Assembly (NCBI GenBank): GCA_027533425.1
Contig: JAPZUD010000005.1
Span: forward strand, 186,001 to 250,000
Length of the DNA stretch: 64,000 nucleotides
Source of the DNA: Beijerinckiaceae bacterium
GTDB lineage: Bacteria; Pseudomonadota; Alphaproteobacteria; Rhizobiales; Beijerinckiaceae
Direction: 5' to 3'
The notes beneath the pieces are model-generated. The model worked only from the letters and a program-made list of their open reading frames with translations. It did not search any database and had not been told where the DNA came from. The stretch's first letter is position 1. Each line of letters starts with the position of its first letter. The position numbers were made by a program, and so were the translations under genes. Positions 51,681-61,077 of the stretch are shown in pieces.

Positions 51681-52601
51681 ATGTCCCATCTGCCGAGTGA
51701 CGATCCCGAGCCCGGCGATGCCCTGGCCTGCGCGGCCATCGAGCAGGTCATCGTTCCGCGCGTGAGCGATCTCGGCGGCTTCCAGGTGCGACGGGCCCTG
51801 CCCTCGATCGGCAAGAAGATGATCGGTCCCTTCGTGTTCTTCGACCAGATGGGCCCGTCGGAATTCCTGCTCGGCCAGGGCCTCGATGTGCGCCCGCACC
51901 CGCATATCGGTCTTTCGACCGTCACCTACCTGTTCGATGGTTCGATCCGGCATCGCGACAGCCTCGGTGTCGTGAAGGACATCACGCCCGGCGCGCTGAA
52001 CCTGATGACGGCGGGGCGCGGCGTGGTGCATTCCGAGCGGAGCAGCCCGGAAGCGCGGCAGGCCGAGACACGACGGCTGTTCGGCATCCAGCTCTGGGCC
52101 GCCCTGCCGGCGGCCCTCGAAGAAACCGACCCGGCCTTCATCCATCATACCGAATCGGAATTGCCGCGCATTCTCGGCGAGGGCAAGCGCGTGCGGCTGA
52201 TCATGGGCTCGGCCTATGGCGAGGAATCGCCGGTGCAGTTCCCGCATCCTGCGCTCTATGCCGAAGCGATGCTGGCGCCGGGCGCCATCCTGCCGCTGGA
52301 TGACGATTACCCCGAACGGGCGATCTACATCGTCTCCGGCGAGATCGACATTGCCGGCGATGTATTCCGCCCCGGCCAGCTGCTGGTCTTCAAGCCGGGC
52401 GACCGGATCTCCATCCTCGGGCTCAGCCATGCCCGGCTGATGATCCTCGGCGGCGATGCCATGGACGGGCGCCGGCATATCTGGTGGAATTTCGTCTCTT
52501 CGCGCAAGGAACGGATCGACCAGGCCAAGGCCGACTGGGCGGCCGGCCGCTTCGACAGCGTGCCCGGCGAGAGCGAATTCATCCCGCTGCCAAAGGCTTG
52601 A
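51681..52601 (+). CDS. Pirin-family protein
   Basis: The 306-residue protein has the pirin bicupin fold, with FVFFDQMGPSEF near residue 55, RPHPHIGLSTVTYLFDG with the metal-binding His residues, AGRGVVHSERS, and the second cupin with AIYIVSGEIDIAG. ATG 51681 with GAGGAG upstream is better than the longer frame. Pirins are non-heme iron proteins, some of which are quercetinases or regulators. Confidence 0.88.
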   Translation: MSHLPSDDPEPGDALACAAIEQVIVPRVSDLGGFQVRRALPSIGKKMIGPFVFFDQMGPSEFLLGQGLDVRPHPHIGLSTVTYLFDGSIRHRDSLGVVKDITPGALNLMTAGRGVVHSERSSPEARQAETRRLFGIQLWAALPAALEETDPAFIHHTESELPRILGEGKRVRLIMGSAYGEESPVQFPHPALYAEAMLAPGAILPLDDDYPERAIYIVSGEIDIAGDVFRPGQLLVFKPGDRISILGLSHARLMILGGDAMDGRRHIWWNFVSSRKERIDQAKADWAAGRFDSVPGESEFIPLPKA

Positions 52602-52668
52602 TGCCTCTGCACATTGACGTTCGGCCGCAACCCGATAGATGAGGCGGCTGACAAACGGAGGCTTTCCC

Positions 52669-54582
52669 TTGGCGGTTGACACCCCCCTGCTGGACACGAT
52701 CGTGACGCCCGAGGACCTGCGGAGGCTGGACCAGAGCCAGCTGCGGCAGGTGGCTGACGAGTTGCGTGCGGAAACGATCGATGCCGTGTCGGTGACCGGC
52801 GGCCATCTTGGCGCGGGGCTCGGCGTGGTCGAGCTGACGGTGGCGCTCCACCATGTGTTCGACACGCCGCGCGACCGGCTGATCTGGGATGTCGGCCATC
52901 AGGCCTATCCGCACAAGATCCTGACCGGCCGGCGTGACCGCATCCGCACCTTGCGGCAGGGCGGAGGCCTTTCCGGCTTCACCAAGCGCAGCGAGAGCGA
53001 GTATGATCCGTTCGGCGCGGCCCATTCCTCGACCTCGATCTCGGCCGGCCTCGGCATGGCGGTCGCGCGGGACCTTGCCGGCAGGGATACCCATGTGATC
53101 GCGGTGATCGGCGATGGCGCGATGTCCGCCGGCATGGCCTATGAGGCGATGAACAATGCCGGGGCGATGCATTCGCGGCTGATCGTCATCCTCAACGACA
53201 ATGACATGTCGATCGCGCCACCGGTGGGGGCGATGTCTGCCTATCTTGCGCGCCTGGTTTCCGGCCGGACCTACCGCTCGCTGCGGGAAGTGGCGAAGCA
53301 GCTCGCGCAGAGGCTGCCGAAATTCTTCTATGACAAGGCCCGCAAGACCGAGGAATTCGGTCGCGGCTTCTGGACCGGCGGCACCCTGTTCGAGGAGCTC
53401 GGCTTCTATTATGTCGGGCCGATCGACGGGCATAATCTCGATCACCTTCTCCCCGTCCTGAGGAATGTCCGCGACAGCGATACCGGGCCGGTGCTGATCC
53501 ATGTCGTGACGCAGAAGGGCAAAGGCTATGCCCCGGCCGAGGCCAGCGCCGACAAGTATCACGGCGTGGTCAAGTTCGACGTCATTACCGGCAAGCAGGC
53601 GAAGCCGCCCTCCAACGCGCCGAGCTACACGAAAGTCTTCGCGCAGAGCCTGATCCGCGAGGCGGAGCGGGACGACAAGGTCGTCGCGATCACGGCGGCC
53701 ATGCCGTCCGGCACCGGGCTCGACCTCTTTGGCGAGGCTTTCCCGCAACGGACCTTCGATGTCGGGATTGCCGAGCAGCATGCGGTGACCTTCGCCGCCG
53801 GGCTGGCAACCGAGGGCTACAAGCCGTTCTGCGCCATCTATTCCACCTTCCTGCAGCGCGGCTATGACCAGCTGGTCCATGACGTGGCGATCCAGAACCT
53901 GCCGGTGCGGTTCGCGATGGACCGGGCCGGGCTGGTGGGCGCGGATGGGCCCACCCATGCCGGGGCCTTCGATCTTGCCTATCTGTGCTGCCTGCCGAAC
54001 ATGGTGGTGATGGCCGCGGCGGACGAGGCCGAACTCTGCCATATGGTGGCGACGGCGGTGGCGCATGATTCCGGGCCGATCGCCTTCCGCTATCCGCGCG
54101 GCGAGGGTGTGGGCGTGGAAATGCCGGAACGCGGCGAGATCCTGCCCATCGGCAAGGGCCGGATGGTCAGGAAGGGCAGCCAGATCGCGCTGCTCTCGCT
54201 GGGAACGCGCCTGCAGGAAGCGTTGCTGGCCGCGGACGAGCTGGAAAAGCTCGGGCTTTCGACCACGGTCGCGGATGCGCGCTTCGCCAAACCGATCGAT
54301 ACCGCGCTGGTGCGCGACCTGGCGCTCGGCCATGCCGTGCTGGTCACGGTGGAGGAAGGCTCGGTCGGCGGGTTCGGGGCGCAGGTCGCGCAGTTCCTCT
54401 CGGATGAGGGACTGCTCGACGGCCCGTTGCGGTTCCGCTCGCTGGTGCTGCCGGACGTTTACCAGGATCACGACAAGCCGGAAAAGATGTATGCCGAGGC
54501 GGGGCTCGATGCGAAGGGCATCGTGGCCAAGGTGCGCGCGGCTCTGGGCCAGGAAGGTGCCGGCGCGGCCGTGCGTGCCTGA
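52669..54582 (+). CDS. dxs: 1-deoxy-D-xylulose-5-phosphate synthase
   Basis: The 637-residue enzyme starts the non-mevalonate isoprenoid pathway by joining pyruvate and glyceraldehyde 3-phosphate with thiamine pyrophosphate. The TPP motif [17 protein letters not shown] and the [17 protein letters not shown] and [12 protein letters not shown] signatures are present, as is [14 protein letters not shown] in the second half. TTG 52669 is the likely start, having GGAGG 7 bp before it. ATG 52639 lies upstream in the same frame. Confidence 0.96.
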   Translation: MAVDTPLLDTIVTPEDLRRLDQSQLRQVADELRAETIDAVSVTGGHLGAGLGVVELTVALHHVFDTPRDRLIWDVGHQAYPHKILTGRRDRIRTLRQGGGLSGFTKRSESEYDPFGAAHSSTSISAGLGMAVARDLAGRDTHVIAVIGDGAMSAGMAYEAMNNAGAMHSRLIVILNDNDMSIAPPVGAMSAYLARLVSGRTYRSLREVAKQLAQRLPKFFYDKARKTEEFGRGFWTGGTLFEELGFYYVGPIDGHNLDHLLPVLRNVRDSDTGPVLIHVVTQKGKGYAPAEASADKYHGVVKFDVITGKQAKPPSNAPSYTKVFAQSLIREAERDDKVVAITAAMPSGTGLDLFGEAFPQRTFDVGIAEQHAVTFAAGLATEGYKPFCAIYSTFLQRGYDQLVHDVAIQNLPVRFAMDRAGLVGADGPTHAGAFDLAYLCCLPNMVVMAAADEAELCHMVATAVAHDSGPIAFRYPRGEGVGVEMPERGEILPIGKGRMVRKGSQIALLSLGTRLQEALLAADELEKLGLSTTVADARFAKPIDTALVRDLALGHAVLVTVEEGSVGGFGAQVAQFLSDEGLLDGPLRFRSLVLPDVYQDHDKPEKMYAEAGLDAKGIVAKVRAALGQEGAGAAVRA

Positions 54583-54628
54583 GGCCGGCCGGCTTTCTCG
54601 AATCAGTGCAAAAGGTTAGGTCTGGGCC

Positions 54629-55309
54629 ATGGCCGAGACCGATCTCTATCGCCCGATCAAGCTGTTTCTCGAACGGCAGGGTTATGCCGTGAAGGGCGAG
54701 GTCCGCGATTGCGATATTGTTGCGGTGCGCGGCGACGAGGCACCCGTCATTGTCGAGATGAAGACAGGCTTCTCGCTGCCACTGCTCCTGCAGGGTGTCG
54801 ACCGGCAGGCCATGAGTGATGCGGTCTATCTCGCCTTCGGCCCGCCGAAGCGGCGCCAGCAGAGCGATATTGTGAAGCTGTGCAAGCGGCTCGGCCTCGG
54901 CGTGCTGGTGGTCACGGGCGATTTCGTCGAGCCTCTGGCTGACCCCCTGCCCTACCAGCCGCGCCGCAATACCCGCCGCACGACGCTGCTGCTCAAGGAA
55001 TTTGCCCATCGCGTCGGCGATCCCAATATTGGCGGAAGCACCCGCCGGCCCCGCATGACAGCCTATCGGCAGGATGCGCTGCGGATTGCCGGGCTGCTGG
55101 CCCGCGAGGGCGCGAGCAGGGTTGCGCAACTGCGCGAGGGCACCGGCGTGGGGCGGGCAGCGGCCATCCTGCAGGATGATGTCTATGGCTGGTTCCAGCG
55201 CGAGAGCCGGGGCATCTATGCGCTCTCGCCGAAGGGGCTCGGGGCGCTTGAGCAGTTCGCCGAGGCGCTCGCGGCCTTGGTTGGCCCGGACGCGGCACGG
55301 CGGGAATAG
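54629..55309 (+). CDS. DUF2161 PD-(D/E)XK-type protein
   Basis: The 226-residue protein shows the DUF2161 layout: an N-terminal KLFLERQGYAVKGEV, the nuclease-like CDIVAVRG...VIVEMKTGF (Asp and Glu-x-Lys of PD-(D/E)XK folds), and a C-terminal DNA-binding-like part (ALRIAGLLAREGASRVAQL). The catalytic pattern is intact, but its cellular role is unknown. It lies between dxs and the converging superoxide dismutase gene. Confidence 0.8.
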   Translation: MAETDLYRPIKLFLERQGYAVKGEVRDCDIVAVRGDEAPVIVEMKTGFSLPLLLQGVDRQAMSDAVYLAFGPPKRRQQSDIVKLCKRLGLGVLVVTGDFVEPLADPLPYQPRRNTRRTTLLLKEFAHRVGDPNIGGSTRRPRMTAYRQDALRIAGLLAREGASRVAQLREGTGVGRAAAILQDDVYGWFQRESRGIYALSPKGLGALEQFAEALAALVGPDAARRE

Positions 55310-55331
55310 GGCCTGCCCGACGGGCAGGCCC
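55309..55331. terminator. Hairpin between the DUF2161 and superoxide dismutase genes
   Basis: GGGCCTGCC and GGCAGGCCC can form a 9-bp stem around a 5-nt loop at the 3' end of the DUF2161 gene and close to the end of the converging sod gene. No T-run is evident on either strand. It is a plausible bidirectional terminator. Confidence 0.45.
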
Positions 55332-55341
55332 CTCGGGCGCC

Positions 55342-56076
55342 TCAGATCGCCAGCGTGCCGGCCTTGGCGGCGGCATAGCGCTCGCCGATCTTGGTCCAGT
55401 TGGCGACGTTCCACCACGTGTTGAGATAGTCGGCGCGGCGGTTCTGATACTTCAGGTAGTAGGCATGTTCCCAGACATCATTGCCGAAGAGCGGCATCAG
55501 GCCGTCCATCATCGGATTGTCCTGGCCGGGCTTGGTGGTGAGGGCCAGTTTGCCGTCCTTGTTGACCGTGACGAAAACCCAGCCCGACCCGAAGACGCGG
55601 CCACCGGCGCCGTTGAAATCGGCCTTCAGCTTGTCGAAGCCGCCGAGATCGCGGTCGATCGCCGCCTTGAGGTCGCCTGTCGGTTCCTTGGCGCCACCCG
55701 GGGTCATGACTTCCCAGAACATGGTGTGGTTGGCATGACCGCCGAGGCTGTTCTTCGCGCCCATGCGAATGGCTTCCGGCAGTTCCTGCCATTTCGCCAG
55801 GAGCTGGCTGACCGGCGTGGAGCCGATCACCGCGTGATCCTTGGCGAACGTGTTGAGATTGGTGATGAAGGCGCCGTGATGGCGCTGCGAATGGATCTCC
55901 ATCGTCATCGCGTCGATATGGGGCTCGAGCGCGTTATAGGCATAGCCGAGCTTCGGCGTGGCGAACGGGCCGGCCGGTGGCGTGGCGGCCTGGGCATAGA
56001 CGCGATGCGTGGCCGGCAGCGTGAGCGCGACGGCGGAACCAGCGAGGAAGACGCGGCGGGAAAGGGTCGAATTCAT
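55342..56076 (-). CDS. Superoxide dismutase (Fe/Mn family), exported
   Basis: The 244-residue protein has an N-terminal Tat-type signal (SRRVFLAGSAVALTLPATHRVYAQA). The mature enzyme carries all metal ligands: His in EIHSQRHHGAF, His in GGHANHTMFW, and DVWEHAYYLKYQNRRADYL with the last Asp and His. GQDNPMM holds a Gln typical of manganese types. Exporting a folded metalloenzyme by Tat would place it in the periplasm, where it removes superoxide. Most Fe/Mn dismutases lack a signal, so this is a periplasmic form. Confidence 0.88.
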   Translation of the reverse strand: MNSTLSRRVFLAGSAVALTLPATHRVYAQAATPPAGPFATPKLGYAYNALEPHIDAMTMEIHSQRHHGAFITNLNTFAKDHAVIGSTPVSQLLAKWQELPEAIRMGAKNSLGGHANHTMFWEVMTPGGAKEPTGDLKAAIDRDLGGFDKLKADFNGAGGRVFGSGWVFVTVNKDGKLALTTKPGQDNPMMDGLMPLFGNDVWEHAYYLKYQNRRADYLNTWWNVANWTKIGERYAAAKAGTLAI

Positions 56077-56195
56077 TGTGTCTCTCCAGAAAATGGACCG
56101 GAGAATTCGCGGTCGGCGCAAAGCCGTTCCCGAATTCCCTTGTTCTGTTACCCATCGGGCCGCATATCGGATGCCGAACGAGGCAACGTTTTTTC

Positions 56196-56927
56196 ATGAC
56201 CCGGCAGCGGATCGATCATTTGCTTGTTGAAAAGGGATTTTTCGCCACCCGGAGCCTGGCCCGCGCGGCCATCGAGGCCGGGCTGGTGGTCGCGGATGGC
56301 AAGCGTGTCGACAAACCCTCCCGGCTGTTCGAGGGCTCGGTCAGCCTTTCCGCCGAGCCTCCCTTTGCTACCGTATCTCGCGCCGGAGAGAAACTCCGCG
56401 CAGCCCTCGATGCCGCTCCCTTTGATCCGGCGGGCCTGGTCGCGCTCGATCTCGGCGCCTCGACAGGGGGATTCACCGACCTGCTGCTCCAGCGCGGCGC
56501 CCGCCGGGTCTATGCTGTCGATGTCGGTCACGGACAATTGCACCCGCGCCTGCTGGCGGATCCCCGCGTCATCAATCTCGAGGGGCTGGATGCGCGGCAG
56601 GTCAGCGAGGCCGAGATTCCGGAGCAAATCGACCTGCTGGTGGCGGATCTGTCCTTCATCGGGCTGGCCAAGGCGATCCCTGCCGGGCTGGCGCGGCTGC
56701 GGCCCGGCGGCGGGCTGATCGTGCTGGTCAAGCCGCAATTCGAGGCGGGCCCCGGCGCCGGCAAAAATGGCGTGATTCGCGATGCGGCCGTCCACCAGCG
56801 CGTGCTGGCCGAGGTGGAGGCCGCCCTGACCGGGCTCGGCATCGCCGTGCTCACCACCCTGCCCTCGCCGATCACCGGCGGGGACGGGAACCAGGAATTC
56901 CTGCTCATCGGACGGAAATCGGCATGA
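56196..56927 (+). CDS. tlyA: TlyA-family rRNA (cytidine-2'-O)-methyltransferase
   Basis: The 243-residue protein has an S4 RNA-binding domain (residues 1-60, RIDHLLVEKGFFATRSLARAAIEAG) and a FtsJ-like methyltransferase domain with the SAM-binding ALDLGASTGGFTDLLLQ near 87-103. The known TlyA catalytic residues (Lys, Asp) can be placed, including KPQFE near 190. It methylates ribose of ribosomal RNA cytidine. It overlaps the following methyltransferase gene by 4 bp. Confidence 0.93.
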   Translation: MTRQRIDHLLVEKGFFATRSLARAAIEAGLVVADGKRVDKPSRLFEGSVSLSAEPPFATVSRAGEKLRAALDAAPFDPAGLVALDLGASTGGFTDLLLQRGARRVYAVDVGHGQLHPRLLADPRVINLEGLDARQVSEAEIPEQIDLLVADLSFIGLAKAIPAGLARLRPGGGLIVLVKPQFEAGPGAGKNGVIRDAAVHQRVLAEVEAALTGLGIAVLTTLPSPITGGDGNQEFLLIGRKSA

Positions 56928-58174
56928 AGGAAGCCCGCCTCACCGTGGAGCGGATCGGCAATCGCGGCGACGGTATCGCCGTCCATGACGGCGTAAGCTA
57001 CCCGCTGCCCTACACCCTGCCGGGCGAGGCCGTCCGCGCGATGGTGGGGGAAGGCCGTGCGGATATGCTCAGCCTGGATCCGTCCAGCCCCGAACGGGTG
57101 GCCCCGCATTGCCGGCATTTCGGCCAATGCGGCGGCTGCGCCCTGCAGCATTGGGCGCCGGCGCCGGTTTCGCTCTGGAAGCGCGAGCGCATCCGCCATG
57201 CGCTGGAGCGGGTCCGGATCGAGACGGCCATCGCGCCGACGCGGGATGCGCATGGCGCCGGGCGGCGCCGCGTGACGCTCCATATCCGCCGGCAGGACGG
57301 ACCGGACGGGCTTGTCATCCAGGCCGGGTTCATGAAGGCGCGGAGCCACCAGCTGGTCGATCTCGATGCCTGCCCGCTGCTGGTGCCGGCACTCGCCCCG
57401 GTGCCCGACCTCGCGCGGCGAATCGGCCATGTTCTGCGCGGGTTCAACAAGCCGCTCGACCTGCAGGCCACGGCCAGCCTCGACGGACTCGATCTCGACC
57501 TGCGCGGCTCCGGCCCGCTGCCGGAGGCGTTACGCCAGAAACTGGTGGGACTTGCCATGGAGACCGGGCTCGCCCGGTTGACCCTGCATGGCGAGAGACT
57601 GATCGAGCCACGCCCGCCCCGCGTGGCGATGGTCGACCAGCCCGGCCTGACAATGTTTGTGCCGCCGGGCTCGTTCCTGCAGGCAACGGCAGAAGCCGAA
57701 GCCGAACTGGCGGGCCTTGCCGGCGGCATTCTCGCAGGAACCAAGCATCTCGCGGAACTGTTCTGCGGGCTCGGCCCGTTCGGCCTGCGGCTGGCCCGGA
57801 CAATGAAGGTCACCGCTTTCGATTCCGACCGCTCCGCCATCGAGGCTTTCCAGCGCTCGATCCGGGCCAATCCCGGCGGCAAGCCGGCTGTGGCCGAGGC
57901 GCGGGACCTGTTCCGGCGGCCGCTTTTTGCACCGGAATTGAAGCCCTTCGATGCGGTGCTACTCGATCCGCCCCGGCAGGGCGCCGAAGCCCAGATCCGC
58001 GAGATCGCCAAGTCCCGGATCGGGCGGGTGGCCTATGTCTCCTGCGATCCGGAGAGTTTCGCCCGCGATGCACAGGTGCTGGTGGCGGCGGGGTTCCGGC
58101 TCGACAGCATCACCCCGGTCGACCAGTTCCGGCATTCGCCGCATGTGGAGCTGGTGGCGGGTTTCACGCGGTAG
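56924..58174 (+). CDS. TrmA/RumA-type 5-methyluridine RNA methyltransferase with iron-sulfur cluster
   Basis: The 416-residue protein has an N-terminal TRAM-like part, the four-cysteine cluster CRHFGQCGGCALQH near residues 62-75 with a later DACPLL, and a SAM-binding ELFCGLGPFG near 283. The catalytic segment is LLDPPRQGAE and VSCDPESFARD. It methylates uracil C5 in 23S rRNA (RlmD/RumA type) or tRNA. It overlaps tlyA, which is also an RNA methyltransferase. Confidence 0.9.
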   Translation: MKEARLTVERIGNRGDGIAVHDGVSYPLPYTLPGEAVRAMVGEGRADMLSLDPSSPERVAPHCRHFGQCGGCALQHWAPAPVSLWKRERIRHALERVRIETAIAPTRDAHGAGRRRVTLHIRRQDGPDGLVIQAGFMKARSHQLVDLDACPLLVPALAPVPDLARRIGHVLRGFNKPLDLQATASLDGLDLDLRGSGPLPEALRQKLVGLAMETGLARLTLHGERLIEPRPPRVAMVDQPGLTMFVPPGSFLQATAEAEAELAGLAGGILAGTKHLAELFCGLGPFGLRLARTMKVTAFDSDRSAIEAFQRSIRANPGGKPAVAEARDLFRRPLFAPELKPFDAVLLDPPRQGAEAQIREIAKSRIGRVAYVSCDPESFARDAQVLVAAGFRLDSITPVDQFRHSPHVELVAGFTR

Positions 58175-58182
58175 CAAGCGGC

Positions 58183-58383
58183 TCAATCCCCGCCGCCGCC
58201 ACCGCCATCGCCGCCGGAATCCCCGCTGCTGCTCTCGAACCACCCCCCGTTAGAGGAGGAAGAACTGTCGTCACGATTCTTCCGTTCCTTCCGGCGCCGG
58301 ATCATTGTCCACGCGGTGTAGATGGCCCCTATGAGCACGGTCATGAAAGCGATCGTGAAAACGAAGATCATGACGCTGTTCAT
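58183..58383 (-). CDS. Small membrane protein (66 aa) with Ser/Gly-rich tail
   Basis: The 66-residue frame has one membrane helix (MIFVFTIAFMTVLIGAIYTAW), a charged RRRKERK stretch, and a Ser/Gly/Asp-rich tail ending in a run of glycines. Such tails occur in small envelope proteins. It ends 9 bp from the converging methyltransferase gene. No family is recognised. Confidence 0.55.
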   Translation of the reverse strand: MNSVMIFVFTIAFMTVLIGAIYTAWTMIRRRKERKNRDDSSSSSNGGWFESSSGDSGGDGGGGGGD

Positions 58384-58407
58384 GCTGTCATCTCCCTAGC
58401 CCCGGCA

Positions 58408-59061
58408 TCAAAGCAGCGTGCCGCCCGGCTCCTCCGCGCCGACCTTCGCAACCGGCACCAGTTCCAGCGCGTCATCGGCCAGCGGCCGCATCATCGATTC
58501 GACCGCCTCGCGCGGGGTCTCGGCGGACAGCCAGGCCTCGAAGGCGGCGGGTTCCAGAATGACCGGCATCCGGTCATGGATCGCCGCGATCGTGGCATTG
58601 GCGGAGATGGTGAGGATGGCGGCCGTTTCGAGCTCGGACCCGTTGGGGCTCTGCCAGCTCTCCCAGATGCCGCCCAGGGCCAGCGGGCCCTGCATCGGGC
58701 GGCGGATCAGATAGGGCTGCTTCTTCCGCCCCCTCTCGTCCAGCGTGTGCCATTCATAGAAAGCATCGGCAAGGAAAACACAGCGCCGGCGGCGGATGGC
58801 GTTGCGGAAAGAGGGCTTCTCGAAGGCCGTTTCGCCGCGCGCATTGATCAGCAGCGGGAAATCCTTCTCGTCCTTGACGAAGCCGGGAATGAAGCCCCAG
58901 CGCACGAGGGCAAAGCGTCGCTCGCCCTGATCGAGCCGCAGGATCGCCACCGGCTGGGTGGGGCGGATATCGGTGCGGGGCGGGAAGTTCGGCTGGTCGC
59001 GATAGCCGAAATAGGCCCGGACAGCTTCCGGCGGCAGCGTCAGGGCGAAGCGGCCACACAT
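58408..59061 (-). CDS. SOS response-associated peptidase (SRAP/YedK/HMCES)
   Basis: The 217-residue protein begins with MCGRF, whose Cys2 forms the thiazolidine link to abasic sites in single-stranded DNA. The other SRAP residues are present: INARGET (Asn), FYEW (Glu near 105) and HDRMPV (His near 160). It protects abasic sites at replication forks. It is 10 bp downstream of the corA gene on the same strand. Confidence 0.92.
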   Translation of the reverse strand: MCGRFALTLPPEAVRAYFGYRDQPNFPPRTDIRPTQPVAILRLDQGERRFALVRWGFIPGFVKDEKDFPLLINARGETAFEKPSFRNAIRRRRCVFLADAFYEWHTLDERGRKKQPYLIRRPMQGPLALGGIWESWQSPNGSELETAAILTISANATIAAIHDRMPVILEPAAFEAWLSAETPREAVESMMRPLADDALELVPVAKVGAEEPGGTLL

Positions 59062-59071
59062 GGCGGGAGCC

Positions 59072-60085
59072 TCAGAGCCAGCGCTTGATCTTGAAGAAGA
59101 AATAGGTGCAGACGGCCGAGAGCACCATCAGCCCGAGGGCCATCGGATAGCCGAGCTGCCAATCCAGTTCCGGCATGTTCCTGAAGTTCATGCCATAGGA
59201 CGAGGCGATCAGCGTCGGCGGCAGGAAGACGACCGCCGCCACCGAGAAGATCTTGATGATCTTGTTCTGCTCGAGGCTGACAAGGCCCAGCACGGCATCC
59301 AGCAGGAACTGGATCTTGTTCGAGAGGAAGGTGGCGTGATCCTCGAGCGACTGAAGGTCGCGCAAGGTGGTGCGGACCTCGGCGCGGAGGCCGTCCGGCA
59401 GGGTGGCGCCGGCCGTGTTCGCGCTGAGGAAGAGCAGCATCCGCTCGATGGAGACGAGGCTCTCCCGCACCTTGGAAATGCGGGTGCCCTCCATCCCCAT
59501 CGTCTGGAGGGTGGCGCGGAAGGTCTCGACATCGGCACGGCGCGTCGCATTCGCATCGAAAACGGCCGAAGAGGCCTCGTCGATCCGCTCGCCGGTAAGG
59601 CGGAGGATCTCGGCGGCGCGGTCGATCACCGTCTCGAACAGGGCGATCAGCACATGATCGCCCGAGGGCGTGCCTGCACCGGGGCGGGCCATCCGGTTGA
59701 TGAACATCTGGAAGGAGCGCGGCTCGTCATAGCGGACAGTAACGAGCGTGTGGTCCTTGAGGATGAAGGAGATCGGCGCAAGGGTCGGGCTTTCGGTGCC
59801 GGACTGGCAGAGAATGCGCGCGGACATGTAACGCACGCCATTCTCGACATAGAGCACCTCGGAGGGCTCGATATTGCGGGTTTCCTCGCGTGTCGGGATC
59901 TCGATACCGAGGGCAAGCTCCACGCGCCGGTCTTCCTCGCGCGTCGGCTCGACCATGTCGATCCAGACCGCTTCAGCCGGCACCGGATCACCGGTTCCGA
60001 GCGCCCGGCGCTCGAAGCTGCAGCGCTCCTCGCGGCGGCGGACCGGATCGGTTTCGGCTCCCTGGGGGAGATGGACGATGATCAT
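59072..60085 (-). CDS. corA: CorA-type divalent cation transporter
   Basis: The 337-residue protein has a long cytoplasmic N-terminus and two C-terminal membrane helices. The first ends with the CorA signature YGMNFRNMPELDW near residue 302, whose GMN motif forms the selectivity filter. The preceding region is helical. It imports magnesium, and often cobalt or nickel. It lies between the SRAP gene and an SDR gene on the same strand. Confidence 0.93.
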   Translation of the reverse strand: MIIVHLPQGAETDPVRRREERCSFERRALGTGDPVPAEAVWIDMVEPTREEDRRVELALGIEIPTREETRNIEPSEVLYVENGVRYMSARILCQSGTESPTLAPISFILKDHTLVTVRYDEPRSFQMFINRMARPGAGTPSGDHVLIALFETVIDRAAEILRLTGERIDEASSAVFDANATRRADVETFRATLQTMGMEGTRISKVRESLVSIERMLLFLSANTAGATLPDGLRAEVRTTLRDLQSLEDHATFLSNKIQFLLDAVLGLVSLEQNKIIKIFSVAAVVFLPPTLIASSYGMNFRNMPELDWQLGYPMALGLMVLSAVCTYFFFKIKRWL

Positions 60086-60172
60086 TCCGGCCCCCGCCTC
60101 ATGCTGCCGTTTCCGCCGCTATCCAGCCGATCCGGACGCAGGAGGCAAGGGGGAATCGTGCGCCGTTCCCGC

Positions 60173-61063
60173 TTATTTCAACGGGCCATAGGTGGCACCG
60201 GCGGGCGGCGGGATATCGTCCGGGACGAAGAAATCCGGCGCCAGGGGCTGGGTCGGATCGACGCGGTAGCGGTCGAAATCCGTGACGCCCTCGCCGGCCA
60301 GGAACGTGTCATCGATGATGAAATTCCCGGTGAAGCTTCGGGCATCCTTGGTGAGGATGACATGGGCCGCATCGGCCAGGATGGACGGGGAGCGGCTGGA
60401 GCGCATCAGCGCATCGCCGCCGAGGATGTTCTTCACCGCCGCGGTGGCGATGGTGGTGCGCGGCCAGAGCGCGTTGACGCCGATCTTGCCGCGCGTCTCG
60501 CCGGCGAGGCCAAGCACGACGAGGCTCATGCCGAATTTGGCCATCGAGTAGCCGGTATGGCCGGCAAACCATTTCGTCTTCATGTCCAGCGGCGGCGAGA
60601 GCATGAGAATATGCGGGTTCGCCGCCTTGGCGAGATAGGGGAGCGCCGAGCGCGACACGAGATAGGTGCCGCGCGCATTGATCTGATGCATCAGATCGAA
60701 GCGCTTCATCTCCAGCGCCGCAACCGGGGCGAGATTGATGGCGCTGGCATTGTTGATGACGATGTCGATGCCGCCGAAATGCTGCGCGGCCGTGGCCATC
60801 GCGGCCTCGACCGCCGCATCCTCGCGGATGTCGAGCTGGAGCGGAAGGGCCTTGCCGCCGGCCTTCTCGATCTCCTCCGCCGCGGTGAAGATCGTGCCTT
60901 CGAGCTTCGGATGCGCTTCCGCCGTCTTGGCGGCAACGACGATATTGGCACCATCTGCCGCCGCGCGCAGCGCGATGGCGAGGCCGATGCCGCGGGAGGC
61001 GCCGGTGATGAACAGGGTCTTGCCCTGCAGGCTGGTGGTAGAGGTCATGGCGTCGGTTTTCAC
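60173..61063 (-). CDS. SDR oxidoreductase (HSDL2-like)
   Basis: The 296-residue protein has the SDR cofactor motif TGASRGIGLAIA, INNASAINLAP, and YSMAKFGMS with Tyr and Lys. The insertion KTAEAHPKLEGTIFTAAEEI and the C-terminal FIIDDTFLAGEGV match the HSDL2-like branch, which is tied to lipid metabolism. It starts with GTG 61063 (GGGGA in front), or ATG 61048. It is the last gene of an operon with the enoyl-CoA hydratase and the acyl-CoA dehydrogenase. Confidence 0.85.
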   Translation of the reverse strand: MKTDAMTSTTSLQGKTLFITGASRGIGLAIALRAAADGANIVVAAKTAEAHPKLEGTIFTAAEEIEKAGGKALPLQLDIREDAAVEAAMATAAQHFGGIDIVINNASAINLAPVAALEMKRFDLMHQINARGTYLVSRSALPYLAKAANPHILMLSPPLDMKTKWFAGHTGYSMAKFGMSLVVLGLAGETRGKIGVNALWPRTTIATAAVKNILGGDALMRSSRSPSILADAAHVILTKDARSFTGNFIIDDTFLAGEGVTDFDRYRVDPTQPLAPDFFVPDDIPPPAGATYGPLK

Positions 61064-61077
61064 GGCGATCCCCGCTT

